DNA from: Sternotherus odoratus
Lineage: Eukaryota > Chordata > Testudines > Kinosternidae
NCBI GenBank assembly: GCA_032164245.1
Contig: JAVMKO010000003.1
Coordinates: 31,805,390-31,869,389, forward strand
DNA length: 64,000 nt
Direction of reading: 5' to 3'
Shown piece by piece: positions 46,321 to 57,709 of the stretch. Made by a program: the position numbers and the translations under genes. Under the pieces are notes generated by a model, which did not search any database, had not been told where the DNA came from, and saw only the letters and a program-made list of their open reading frames with translations. The stretch's first letter is position 1, and each line of letters starts with the position of its first letter.

Positions 46321-48466
46321 GGTTTGTACAGTCTAGCACATTGTGGATGGCTACCAGAAATGGTTATTAATATTCTTAGTGTTTCAGGGGTGAGTGAGGT
46401 ATTACAATTTATGGAAGATGCTGAGTTTTAAGTTCATCCAGGTGACAAAAAGGCCATGGAAAGGAGGGGGAAATATATATGTATAATGTTCTTACATCCA
46501 TCTTCTCACAATGGAAAACTTTGCCCTTTGAGTGTGCTAACAGCTACAATTCTGTATGTAGTCCCCCAATCATCATACCCAGAGGTATTTTTAAGATGAT
46601 GTTTGTATTTTCCTTTGCAGCTTAGATTGTATTTCTGTTTCTGCACAATTCTTCCAGTAGGTCACTAGCAAGGTGAAGGGACTCTGCTGACTCAGTGACA
46701 TCTTCCAATCACCATAAGAATCCAGTGACTTTCCTTTTCTGTCAGGGATTTCCTCTTCCCCTTGCCTGTTTCTTTTGTTCTGCAGCAAAGAAAGAAAAGG
46801 AATAAATGCTAGTCTACGAACGACAACAACATTTACTTTCTAGGTGAGATGAAGAAGAGTGTTGGTTTATCTTTTCCTCCAGCATAAGGGTATGCGAAAT
46901 AAAAACAGGGGCTGTTTACTGTACTTTCTAGAAAAAAAAATATTAAAGCAAATCAAATTAATCATAGTGCAGATTCAGGGCAGTGTCAACTAATGTCTTT
47001 TTTGATGATGTCATTTAATGAATTTATGCTTTTATTCATTAAAAAATGTGATCACTGGGGGCTTTGCAGGGAGGGGCAAGATGACCACAGGTTGGCTGCA
47101 AGGACTGTGAAGGAAGCTACTGAGGAGAGGAGGAAGGAAGGAAGGAAGAACATGTGCTCTATTCGATTCTTTCCCACACACTTTAGAAAGCATTATCTCA
47201 CTGTTCAGGGGCTTAGTCAGTAGCAGCAGATTATCTATCTCTGTTGGATTTGATTCCCTTTAGCTTTGCAGCCATTTGCACATGTGAAAAGTAAGTGCAA
47301 AATGTGCAAGTGGAAAATTCTGTTCTGGTAGAGTTTTACACCCAGTCTGTACAGGTCACAGGTCAATGACTATTCCAGGTACAGAGGGGGTCAGATATCC
47401 CACCCAACCCTCTTTCCCTGATAGAGGAAGAAGGAGAAGTATTTACTTAGAATTAGAGACACCGAATCTCAAATTCAAAACCTCCTGAACTTCGGGAGTA
47501 GGGGATCTGACAATGAATTTCACAGCTGCCTCCTCTCTTTGTTGTGGACCACACCAAGACTCTGGGTCCAAACAAAGCTAAACATTGTTTATGAGGGGTA
47601 GTGAAGGAATGAAGAAGGGTGACAGAGACAGCGCCGCATTTTTCAGCTTGAGGGTATCTATAATTACAATGCATGTTTTATCATACAGGCCCTTTGAAGT
47701 CAGTGGAGCTACGCCAATGTACACCAGCTGAGGCTCAGGAGTTTTTGTCTTGTGCTTATTGTATAAATAATGGTGGCAATTATGCTAGGTCAATAGACAG
47801 TACATGAAATACACATTGTAGGTCAGATCCCTATAAAATATCACTTAAAATCCTAAAATTCTGGGAACCCTCAGAGTCATTTCACCAGGAGACACCATGG
47901 AAGTGGAGTGGTGCTTTACACAAATGCAAACAATTTAATTCAAAAGAAGAATTTCACATCTTCCTGTGAATTGGTCATGCAGTTCTCAGATGCTCTTGTC
48001 TAGTTTTTCATTAAATTGTGAGGTCTGAGTCAGCATTTAACTTCAGTATCTGTTGCTCAGCTTAATAATGCCTTCCAGAGGTGCTGTGCTTGAATTCCTG
48101 CCTCACCTCTGGGTTTCTTTCTGCTATTTGAAAAGGACAGTGTATTTTTAAATAAAATAATATATTCCTTTCTTTACATGGGTGATTGTTGTGAGGCAAA
48201 CCTATAGCCAGACCAGGGCTGCTCAATCAGGTATTGACTTAGGGCAGAGGGGTGTGGAAGGGTAGATGTTAAAAACACTCCTAGAAGTGGAGACTCCCAC
48301 CTCCAACAGAGACTGCCGTGACTCATTCCTCAGGCATGCTGTGGCAGCCTATCCCTGAGCAGGACACCGGTCAGATGACCTCCTGGCACAGAGAAGTTAA
48401 TCTTTGTAACAGCACTACCTGGCCAGAACTCTTCTGCTGCCTTGCAATGTAACAGACTCCCTGGGT
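46321..48466. other. Non-coding stretch with small repeats
   Basis: No gene is visible. A short GGAA run lies near 47130-47148. Around 47690-47738 there is a fragment of the old GAAGTCAGTGGAGCTACGCC repeat. Confidence 0.5.
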
Positions 48467-48849
48467 CAGTGGTTCTCAATCAGGGGTACATCAACTCATC
48501 TAGATATTTGTCTAGTTTTACAGCAGGCTACCTAAAAAGCACTAGCAAAGTCAGTACAAACTAAAATGTCATACAGACAACGATTTGCTTATACTGCTCT
48601 ATATACTATACACTGAAATGGAAGTACAATATTTATATTCCAATTGATTTATTTTATCATTATATGGTAAAAATGGGAAAGTCTGCAATTTTTCAGTAAT
48701 AGTGTGCTGTGACACTTGTATTTTTATGTCTGGTTTGTAAGCAAGAAGTTTTTAAGTGAGGTTTAATGTGTGGGTGGCGGGGGTGGTGGTACACAAGACA
48801 ATCAAACTCCGTAAGGGCTACGGTAGTCTGGAAAGGTGGAGAGCCCTTG
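48467..48849 (-). mobile_element. Non-autonomous hAT element (GTGGTTCTCAA)
   Basis: The left end CAGTGGTTCTCAATC and right end GGTGGAGAGCCCTTG are decayed inverted copies. The flanks CCCTGGGT and CCCTAGGC agree at six of eight positions. The interior (TTATATGGTAAAAATGGGAA and AAAATGTCATACAGACAA) is shared in inverse orientation with the element at 13664. Confidence 0.65.
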
Positions 48850-50158
48850 CCCTAGGCTTCCAACCTGCTTTTGAGCTGGTTCCCATTCTTGCTCCAGCCT
48901 TGCTTGAGCCTTGTTCCAGCCCACTTCAGCCTTGTCCATCCCCTACTCAGAGCTTGCTCCAACCCTGCATCTGCTCCTACCTTCAGACTAACTTCAACCT
49001 GGCTTTGACCTATTACCTGCAGCTGGACTTTGACTATGATACTAATTTGACTTGTCTACAGACTTTGACCTTCTTCTGACTAACTGCTGTCCGGGGATTC
49101 TAGTTTCAGCATTGCCATTGGCCAGGTCCTGATTCTATATCCAGCTTCAACCATTGCTCCAACCACCAGGCCTGACAGCCTTAACCAGAGCCTGACAATA
49201 GTACTCAGTTATTCAAGAGTTATCTTCTGTGTTGCCTATCTAGATTTGGGATAACTAATCTTTCTCTTCCTTCTTTACCCTATTCAGTGTCATTCTCATG
49301 GGTGTAGCACCAGTGACTATGGTACTCATGAATGTTATGCTTCCAAAAGTCCTGAGATTTTTGGAGGTATTCTCAAGATCTTGAGACATCACATACAAGC
49401 TTGAGTCTCCAGCCCCAAATCTGAGGTTAGGCAGGTGTGATATCCAGTAATTTTCTATAAATCCTTTGAATTTCTCCTCACTTTCAAATTGTATGTATCA
49501 AACCATTATTTATAAAGCACAGCTTAATCAAGAGGAGAATCATCTAAACAAGCATTTTTAAGAGGAAATATGTTACTGTTCAGATCAGTTTCTGTCTGCA
49601 TTCTGTAAAACTTGCCCATACCAGTTTTGCCCTGGCCTCTTCTTTTGTCATTCAGTTTCGCTCGCATTCTAAAACAACGTGCATACCCTCACCTTTGAGG
49701 CAAAGCCAGACTTTGAGGCACCTGCTCCCCTACTTGGTGTAAACATTGCTCGTGCCAATCGGAAACGAACACAAACAGGTTTTGGGCCCCGTCCCTTATG
49801 ACACTTCTGTGATGTCATAGTTGGTACTTATGGGTCTGTCTGCCATGTGCAGACAGAGAGAGGAGAAAGAAAACCGAATCCTGTGTATCCTGTGTACCCC
49901 CGTAACCGAGCCTGATCACCTCGAAGCCTCTCTCTCAGCTCATGTGTTTCAAACAGAGCTTCTACGTTTGCTGGTCGTTATGCGTTGGTTTGTATTTGTA
50001 AGTATTGATTATTACTAAATGCTGCATCTTTGTTTATAAATATTGTTAGTAGGTATTTTAGTCATTATGTATTTTACGTTTCATTAAGTCTATAAATCAA
50101 ATGCTGCCTTACCCCTTGTAATTATCCCCAATAAAACTTTAAATTGATTGATTTTAGT

Positions 50159-50164
<6 letters not shown>
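48850..50164. other. Non-coding stretch
   Basis: The first 330 bp are rich in GCTTGCTCCAGCC- and CTTTGAC-like short repeats, low-complexity text resembling a repeat found in turtles. The rest shows nothing recognisable. Confidence 0.45.

Positions 50165-50189
<25 letters not shown>
50165..50189. repeat. TG dinucleotide microsatellite
   Basis: Twelve uninterrupted TG units lie in AT-rich non-coding sequence. Confidence 0.95.
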
Positions 50190-51397
50190 CTGCAGTTCGC
50201 ATCGTGACCCATACTCTCCTTGCATCCCTTACCATATAGTCTGTTGCCACGTGCAGCCTGGTAAATAACAGGCCTGCATTTTTTTTCGCCCCTGCGAGTC
50301 CATGGCAATCCACAGTTACTAATGTTCACTATTGCAAAAAGCACACTAACAAGGAAGCTCCTCTCGCTCTTTAGTGGATTCATGCTGTAAAATATGACGT
50401 GTCAAAAAATTCTACAGTTCCACCCACGCACACTCCCAATCTCCCAGGAAACAAAAGCTACATCTATGCTCAGATTTTTGTTGCTTAAGTGTCCCTGTAT
50501 TACTGCCAGTGGTTCACCCACACTAGTTGTGGCAACACAGGTGGCTAGATAGGGCTGTAGGCGCTAGATAGGGCTGTAGGCCACTGCTGGCATTTTAAGC
50601 AATGTGTTCGCTAACTATGCTCAGAAAAGGTCTGCAAGGCAACTGTGCAAATGTAGGTTGCTGTTGGTCCCGTCTCTACACTGGCACTGATGCAGCAGGA
50701 TGGACAATAGCAAAAAATTTCCCAGTACAGAGAAAACCAACAGTATCCTGGGTCTTCTGGCAGATGGTCCCATCACTGGTAAGAGAACTAGAACCCCTGT
50801 CCTGCATTCTCGTTTTCAAAATACAAATGAATTATTAAAGAAAACAACAACATAGGTATTGCCCTATTGATACCATGTGGGCTGTAAAACTCAATCAACC
50901 AAGCAAGCAATAACAAAGCATATTTTATGAAAAGGCAGCAGAGATGTGCATAAACCTATCCGCCTTTAAACAAGACAACCAAAAAAATTAAGTGAAGCTG
51001 TCAGTGCAGAAGTGGATTTGAGCGCGAAGGGGAAAACTGAATCTCCTGTTGCAGTAGAAGAAACTTTAATAGAACCTAACATCCAAGGGAAGACAACTAT
51101 GTTTTTTGGGGGAGGGAGGGGGGGGGGGGCTGTTCCCATTCACAATGTTCAGTTTCCTGCTTCAGTCCTGCTATCTGCTACATCGACTGGCTAATTCTTA
51201 CAAAGTAAAGAAAGCAGAGAAATGAAATGACTTGGCAGACTAGAAAAACGCCTTAGGGTCATTGTATGTTGTATTTCAAAGCTGCATTCTGAAGTCATGT
51301 CTGAAAACTGAAACAGCGTGGAAGTCATGTGCTGGTTAACTATCCCTGTTCTCTTAAAATGTTGTTACATCAAAACAAGGCAAAACATTTTTCTGCA
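50190..51397. other. Non-coding stretch
   Basis: Contains a direct duplication of GCTAGATAGGGCTGTAGG (50542 and 50562) and a long G run near 51118-51129. No gene is visible. Confidence 0.5.
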
Positions 51398-51527
51398 TGC
51401 ATCCAACGAAGTGGGTATTAGCCCACAAAAACTTATGCTTCAGTACTTTAGTTAGTATTTAAGGTGCCACAGGACTCTTTTGTCACGTCTGCTATTCCAG
51501 ACTAACACGGTTACCTCTCTGATTCTT
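51398..51527 (+). repeat. Dispersed repeat, AAGGTGCCACAGGACT family
   Basis: A single copy with GCATCCAACGAAGTGGGTAT, ACTTATGCTTCAGTACTTTA, AAGGTGCCACAGGACTC and the tail CTATTCCAGACTAACACGG ending CTCTGATTC. It shows the unit without the fold-back seen at 16295 and 54789. Confidence 0.75.
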
Positions 51528-51704
51528 GACATTTTTCTTCTGTGGTTTCAGATCCGGAAACAATAATAACTGAAATGCATTAAATACAAATCCCTTGGGA
51601 ATGTTTTTTCTAAAGTTTTGGAGGATTTTTTTGTAAGGGTTTATTTTTATCATTGATGTTTGGCTGAAGCAGATTCAAATAGCTCTAGGCAGAACCAGAA
51701 AGGC

Positions 51705-51981
51705 TTAGGTCCTGTCTACACTTAGCTATGCTTGCAAAACTTGTTATGTCAGTTAGGAATATGAAAAGACTCACTCCCTTAACCAACAACCACCATGAAA
51801 GCCTTGGTGTGAACGCAGTTATTCAGGCCTTTTACCAATATAGCTTATTTTGTTCAGGGAACTGAGATTCTGGTAAAAGAACACATTGGTATAAGCTGAA
51901 TCTCTACTAAAAGGGTTTACTGGTATAGTTACATCAGTGTAGCTATGCTGGCAAATCATTTGCAGCATATACAAGGCCTTA
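51705..51981. mobile_element. Candidate MITE, CTGTCTACACTTA ends
   Basis: TA-bounded ends AGGTCCTGTCTACACTT and CATATACAAGGCCT are imperfect inverted copies of the type at 45609. The interior is AT-rich with TTGGTATAAGC-like short repeats and does not encode protein. Confidence 0.5.
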
Positions 51982-52056
51982 GTCTCTTTTCCAAAGCCAC
52001 TAAAGTCAACAAAAAGACTCCCACTAACTGCAATAGGCAGGCCAAGGACCTTAGAG

Positions 52057-52593
52057 CAGGGGTCTCCAAACTTTTTTGATCTTACACCCCTAGCAGAACA
52101 TTTTTTTTTTGAGCACGCACCCCGATGGGCGAAGCCCCGCCCTAGCCCCACTCCCATCCACTCCCCACCCCTGACTTCCCCCCCCCCTCAGAATCTCACC
52201 TCCTTGTCCCCTGACTGGGACCCCCGCCCCTGACTTCCCCCCCAGCACCCCACCCCCTATCTAAGCCTCCCTGCTCCTTGTCCCCTAACTGCCCCCCGGG
52301 GGCCGGTCCCACTGCGCCGCCCGGATCCTGGGGACAGTCCCACCGGGCCACCCGGCTCCTCTGGCCGGGCCTGCCACTGTGGTGACCGGTTCCTGGGGCT
52401 GGGCCCGCTGCAGTGACCAGTTCCTGGGGCCAGTCCCGTCACGGCGACCAGCTCCTCCAGCTGGCCCTGCCGCGGCGCCCAACTCCTCCTGCCGCTGGAA
52501 CCACCTGGCTTCTCTGGCCGGGGCTGCCGTGGCTCCCTGTGGGTGATCTTGCGCACCCTCTGGGGTGCGTGCAGCCCAGGTTGGCGACCACCG
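52057..52593. mobile_element. Non-autonomous hAT element (GGGGTCTCCAAAC)
   Basis: The ends CAGGGGTCTCCAAAC and GGTTGGCGACCACCG are partly matching inverted copies, and CCTTAGAG is repeated exactly on both sides. The C/G-rich interior has CCTGGGGCNNGNCCCGC-type repeats of about 33 bp; the open frames it creates are artefacts. Confidence 0.8.
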
Positions 52594-52601
52594 CCTTAGA
52601 G

Positions 52602-53012
52602 AGGTCATTTGATGGGGAACCACAAAAGGCCTGATCCTACATTCCTTATGTACCAAAGCATCACTTGGAGAGAACAGGAGTTTGGAGTGTTCATGGATTG
52701 TAAACTTGTCCCCAGCATGTTGAGTTAAGATAAACTCCTCCAGGACCAGTTAAGATGGGCCTTTGGAGCTTGCTCCCAGTCATCCCTGCCCAGTACCTGT
52801 GTGTGAGCAGCCCAACATTCAGACTTTACTGTGGGGATGCTCAGATCCAAGTGCCAATCAACTGGGTTAAATTTGTAGTGAAGACATACCCTCACTTAAC
52901 AAGTGTAAACCCAGAGTAATTCCAGTGAAGTCTGGGGTCAAATCGGAGTAAAAGTAGAGCAAGTGAAAGAAGGCTCAGGCCCATATTTAACGTACACCAA
53001 ATTTGCATCGTT
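52602..53012. other. Non-coding stretch, nothing recognised
   Basis: About 400 bp without any feature that I can support. Confidence 0.5.
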
Positions 53013-53036
53013 CCCCCCCCCCCCCCCCCCCCCCCC
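53013..53036. repeat. Run of 24 C
   Basis: A pure C homopolymer between TT and GTAGG; its length in the assembly may be unreliable. Confidence 0.9.
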
Positions 53037-53114
53037 GTAGGCTGCAGAGAAGATACACAGGTTTTAGGCTGGATTAATGGGGTGGGGAAATCAGACCCCC
53101 CCCAAGTTGGTTAC

Positions 53115-53798
53115 TAAGAGCTTGATTACACTGGCATTTTATAGCGCTATAAAGCCGCCAGGAGCGCTATAACTCACTACCCGTCTAGACTGGCGAGGCA
53201 TGTAAAGCGCTATAAATCCATGTTTATACCGGTCCTGGTAATCCTCATTTGTCAGAAGATTAACAGCTGTAGCGTATTGAGTGCTCCGTTTTAGCTCCAG
53301 TCTTATTAACAATACATCGCCTTGAGTGATCTCTGGAGACGCCCCTGAGCCAATTAAGCCTCCCTTCCCTTTGTTTGAATTTGGCTGGAGGAATGTGGAA
53401 GTACATTTTCAGAGCTTAGCTGAAACTTTGCAAATCAGCAATGCAAATGTTTACCAAGTGAGCCAGCCTGAAATAGTAGAGTGAAATGCAAAGCCTGCTA
53501 AAGACAGTGTGTTGACACACTCTCATTACGCCAAAAATCCACTCGGTCTCTTCCTCCACATACACACAACATGCTCCCCCTCACTCCCTCGTTTGAAAAG
53601 CACGTTGCACCCAGCTGAATGCTGGGATAGCTGCCCATAATGCACCACTCCAGTGTCGCTTGAAGTGTCGCGAATGTGGTCACGCTATACCGCTGGCGGG
53701 TCTAAGTGTGGACACGCTATAGCGCTATCCCAATAGCTGTATACAAGGGCAAGTATAACCAAAACCGCTATAAAGTTGTAAGTGTAACCAAGCCCTTA
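53115..53798. mobile_element. DNA element with TATAGCGCTATA ends
   Basis: TA-flanked ends AGAGCTTGATTACACT and AGTGTAACCAAGCCCT are inverted copies with two mismatches. Inside each end lie copies of the palindrome AGCGCT (TATAGCGCTATAAAG left, GCTATAGCGCTATCC right). No transposase frame is present. Its architecture resembles that of the element at 10521. Confidence 0.7.
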
Positions 53799-53853
53799 AT
53801 AAATATATAAATTAGCTCCCTTCACTACTGTACCGTTTGCCTGTTCTGTTCTC

Positions 53854-54414
53854 ATGCCCCCTTTTACACTGTCTTTTTCTCAGAGGTATTTCTCTTGCTA
53901 TGATAGTGTTGTGGAAAATGATATCACTAATCTTTCAGCAGAGGTTCTGTACACCAAATGTTTTCTCCTTGCTGACAATTTGCTTGTGAGAAATTTTGTG
54001 CTGCAGACTTTGAAAAAAGAGGAAAACAGAAGTGATAAGTGCTCCTTTTCCGCCTTTGTGTGTGTGGAAATGTGTGTGGAATTCCATCTATTCAGCTTGA
54101 CAAAAGGCTCTTTCTCTTTGGTAGTCCTTGAAACTGAATTTCCTCATTGTACCCAATGTTTTTCTCTCTGGATGCCATTCAAGGAACAAATTGGGATAAC
54201 TTGTATCCTCTGCTCTGACTTCAAAGAAGTCATTGCAGTTTACATAAAGTACATTAACTCTTTAAACCCATATCTGAGTCATCAGGTGATTATTGTTCCT
54301 TTTACCACATTTAGGCTCCCTCTGTCCAGGTCGAATAGATCTAACCTTTGGGAACATCCTTCCAGTTATTATGTATACAGTGCCATACATGTGCATTATC
54401 TTTTTTACAAATAG
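53854..54414 (+). other. Unassigned 186-codon open frame
   Basis: An ATG-initiated open frame of 186 codons lies in AT-rich DNA, where frames this long are infrequent by chance. The translation is rich in Phe, Cys, Ser and Val, contains no domain I recognise, and has no repeat-like signature. No upstream promoter, splice site or Kozak match stands out (ATG preceded by CTC). It may be chance, an unrecognised exon, or part of an old retroelement. Confidence 0.12.
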
Positions 54415-54434
54415 ATAAAAATATCCCTTGACTG

Positions 54435-54525
54435 ATATAGGCTCTGACCCGGTAAAACACCTGCTTAACTTTATGTGCATGAATAGTCCCATTGGGTGAA
54501 ATCTTGGCCTAAGGGAAGTCAATAG
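54435..54525. repeat. Old dispersed repeat fragment
   Basis: TAAAACACCTGCTTAACTTT, ATGTGCATGAATAGTCCCAT and the following text resemble an amniote repeat found in decayed form also at 4843 and 12385. Confidence 0.4.
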
Positions 54526-54788
54526 CAAAACTCTCGTACTCCAACGGGGCCAGGATTTCAGCAGATGGGTTCAGTGGGATTTCTTTCATGTATAAAGCTA
54601 AGAATGGGTACAAGGGTTTGCAGGCTTGGCACCATATTGGCTAACAGTTATTACCTTAGGCTCAGATAGAATGAAATATCACAGGGAGACTAGCTAGTTC
54701 AAATGACTGGTAATATTTTAAAGACTCTTCTTTTATGGAGTGCTCATTTGGTTCATTAACAGATTAGGAGTGTGTGAATCATCTTTGG
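54526..54788. other. Non-coding spacer
   Basis: Unremarkable AT-rich sequence. Confidence 0.4.
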
Positions 54789-54990
54789 TAACAAAGTCCT
54801 GTGGCACCTTAAAGACTAACTATAAAGTTTTGAAGCATAAGCTTTCGTGGGCTAATACCCACTTCATCCGACGAAGTGGGTATTAGCCCACGAAAGCTTA
54901 TGCTTCAAAACTTTATAGTTAGTCTTTAAGGTGCCACAGGACTTTGTTACCTCTGCTATTCTAGACTAACACGGCTACCTCTCTGATTCT
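54789..54990. repeat. Perfect palindrome of AAGGTGCCACAGGACT repeat
   Basis: Two 77-bp arms (54789-54865 and 54873-54949) are exact inverse copies around the 7-base loop ATCCGAC. A 41-bp tail (CTCTGCTATTCTAGACTAAC and onward, ending CTCTGATTC) is present only on the right. The unit is the same as the single copy at 51398, so this is a head-to-head pair of one repeat. Confidence 0.9.
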
Positions 54991-55483
54991 TGAATCAGCT
55001 TTGGGTCTTTTGCTTGTTTTTCTTAACCCACATCCAACCCCCTATCACCTGCACATACTAACAGGCTGTGGCTCTACAGAAACAAGGGGAAGATTATTTT
55101 TTAAAGGCTGGATGGAAAAAGTGGAAGAATTAGGGATGCCCTGAATGAATGATGCCCTGTGATATATGCACATCTGTTGTCCTCTCCAAACTCTCATATT
55201 TCTTCATGCAAACAGGCATCTATATTTTCAAACTCAGTAGCAGGATGCACCAGTAACTAGTTAGCTGCTCAGTTCATTTATATGCTATGGGTACCTAGAG
55301 GCCGTTTTGAGAGTGCAGGTGTGAGAGCTTGTCATCACACTCATTCAGGCCTAGAAGCCATGTTGCTCAATTCCCACTTACTGCTTTGGATGTTTAGGGG
55401 TACTCTTGATTAATTGACTAAAAATATCTTCCCTTGAAGAATCATGAGCCCTTAAAGAAGACAATAACCAAAAGGCCATCATG
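54991..55483. other. Non-coding stretch, nothing recognised
   Basis: Mixed sequence; its last four bases (CATG) form the left duplication of the LTR that follows. Confidence 0.45.
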
Positions 55484-56195
55484 TGTGGAAAATAATTGGT
55501 CAAATCATTGAGAAGGCCTTGTAATAAGATAAGGCCCTGAAACATAAGCCTTGTATCAGAGGCCTGGTATGAGGTCTAAGGCCCGAATTAAAGTAATGGT
55601 CAAGACTTTGCTAACATAAAGTAAAGTTAAGCTGTGAGCCAGAGGCAGGCCCCGCTCAGAGAAGTTGGCAAGAAGAAGGCTGCTAATTGCATGTATACAC
55701 ATACCCAAAAGTATCAAATACCAATAGGATGAACATGTGCCAAGATGGCACCAGAACATACCGGTATAAACACATTCCACAGAGATAATAAGGAACAGGC
55801 TGACCCATCCTAAAGACAGGGTCAAAAGGATAATATGATGGATAGAGTTGTTTGTTCAAACCAACATGTACCAGGAGAGAGGGGTTGTATCTCAATGCAT
55901 CAGGAGTGATGTGTAACTTGTTTGTATCTCAGAATGCATCCCTGAGTGGACGTCTTTGTCTGGCCTAGGGGACAGTGGTAAGGCCCATCACTGCTTGAGC
56001 CGGTCCGTTGTCAGGGGGGTACATATTCATAGAGTGTCCTGTAGAGTTTGTGGGGAACTATTACTGTGCTTCGTTTGACAATAAAACTGGCCAGGTGCCT
56101 TCATACCTTATTGGGATCTGTGGTCCTTTGGGTTTCTCTCAGGGTCTACTGTGCCAGCTATTTGCACAGAGCTGGGGCAGCACACAAATGGAACA
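55484..56195 (+). mobile_element. Candidate solo LTR (712 bp)
   Basis: The block starts TGTGGAAAATAATTGG and ends AATGGAACA, so it has the TG...CA ends of a retroviral LTR, and CATG flanks it on both sides as a 4-bp duplication. AATAAA at 56090-56095 sits about 100 bp before the end, where an LTR polyadenylation signal belongs. No internal retroviral genes are present. The short duplication leaves some doubt about the exact limits. Confidence 0.55.
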
Positions 56196-56333
56196 CATGC
56201 ACGCAGCCGACTGTTATCAACATTAGAGAGAGCAGAGCACCACACCGATGACATCTGACAACAGGACTGACGTGAAGTTATAAAAAGTACGCTGGGGGAG
56301 AGAGGTGCGAGAGAATAAAAAGGAACAGTTCTA
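56196..56333. other. Non-coding spacer between LTRs
   Basis: Short purine-rich sequence; its last four bases (TCTA) are the left duplication of the next LTR. Confidence 0.4.
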
Positions 56334-56733
56334 TGTCAGGTGTTAGAAAGTGACATTAAGAAAGTTAAGCAGTCAGGTCATGAGGGAAAAATTTGCTGGA
56401 AAGCTTTCCAGAGATAAAGGAAATCGGCTGAAAAGGACCTGAATTGAAAATGGAAGAGTGGGTAGATGAAAATGCTGGCAGATGAAGTGTAGGAGGCAGT
56501 GAAGAAAAGCTACGCAAATACAGGAAGATGTTGTAATGAGTCTTTCTCTGCCCACAGTTGCTGGATTGCAGAGTGAATCTTGTTTGAAAGAATGGGATAT
56601 AAAAGAGAACATGTCCCGGGGGGTGGGGGAGAGGGCTGCTTGGTGACAGCTCGGGGAGACAAGTCTTGGCTCGGTGAGGGCTCTAGCTGCAATAAAGAAC
56701 TACTGGATTTTAAGCCAATGTAGCCTCTCCTCA
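56334..56733 (+). mobile_element. Solo LTR (400 bp)
   Basis: It starts TGTCAGGTGTTAG and ends CCTCTCCTCA, with TCTA repeated directly on both sides. ATATAAAA (56597-56604) as TATA box and AATAAA (56691-56696) as polyadenylation signal are placed as in gammaretrovirus-like LTRs, which also make 4-bp duplications. No coding region accompanies it. It shares no obvious sequence with the preceding LTR. Confidence 0.65.
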
Positions 56734-56921
56734 TCTATTCACATACCCCAATGCACCAATATCAAATCCCTAAGAAGCCAAATGGGAAAAAAAACAGTCA
56801 CTCATTTTCTGTGAAACTTACCATCTAAATAGTGGAAGAATAGAAAAGAAAAGGAGGTGATAACATAAAAATAGTGTTCAGCCTATTTATAGTGCTTTTC
56901 ATCCATATAGCTTTGGGGGCC
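56734..56921. other. Non-coding spacer
   Basis: AT-rich, unremarkable. Confidence 0.4.
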
Positions 56922-57300
56922 ATTTAAAGGGCCCAGGGCTCTCCTGCTTCTACTGCCCTGGCCCTTTAAATAGCCACTGGAGCCCTGGACTAGCAGCTGT
57001 GGGGCTCCAGTGGCTATTTAAAGGGCTGGGGGGGGGGGGGGGTTAAAAGCAGCGGAGCCCGGGGCCCTTTAAATAGCCCCTGGAGCTCTGGGGTAGCGTG
57101 GAGCTCCGGGGGTCATTTAAAAGGCCCGGGGCTCCCACTGCCTCTATGGCCCTGGCCCTTTAAATAGCCACCGGAGCCCCATAGCTACTACCCCAGGGCT
57201 CTGGCATATGCTGGAGGATATTTAAAGGGCTAGGCGGTAGAGGCAGGGGAGCCCTGGGCCCTTTAAATAGCTCCTGGAGCCATGCTTCTGGAGCCCTAGG
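56922..57300. repeat. Alternating inverted array with TTTAAA cores
   Basis: Eight copies of a 14-16 bp block of the form GCTATTTAAAGGGC or its inverse GCCCTTTAAATAGC occur at about 56931, 56961, 57013, 57064, 57113, 57155, 57219 and 57258, mostly in alternating orientation, separated by GGAGCCC-type GC-rich text. A G run lies near 57029-57042. The origin may be a repeat-expanded DNA element, but terminal repeats are not evident. Confidence 0.7.
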
Positions 57301-57709
57301 TACCTTGATTATTGACCCATGACACTTCCAATCTTCTGGAATTTCCCTGATATCCTAAGATTTATTAAAACTTATATCAGCAGGCCAGAGATGTCCTCTC
57401 CTAACTCTGTCAAGACTCATGAGTGCGAAGTTATCCAAGCGGGCTGATTACAAAATGTTTATTCCTAGTAGATAAAATTTAATTGTAAATTAAAAATCTG
57501 CCTTTTTGAATTGCAGGGTGTGTTTGTGAAAGGCATTCAAGATGGAGGATCTTAAAGAGTGAGGGACCTATTCATTCATGGAGAGGTGGACTTTCTTTGG
57601 CCCCAACAGTGAAATGTTTGCTCTTTGTGGGAAATCTAACAATTTTCACTCTCCTCTTCTCATTAGCCAGCTAGTAGAAGAGGATTACAACTTATTTCAC
57701 TGTCTGAAA
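57301..57709. other. Non-coding stretch, nothing recognised
   Basis: AT-rich sequence; its last eight bases (GTCTGAAA) are the left duplication of the next element. Confidence 0.45.
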
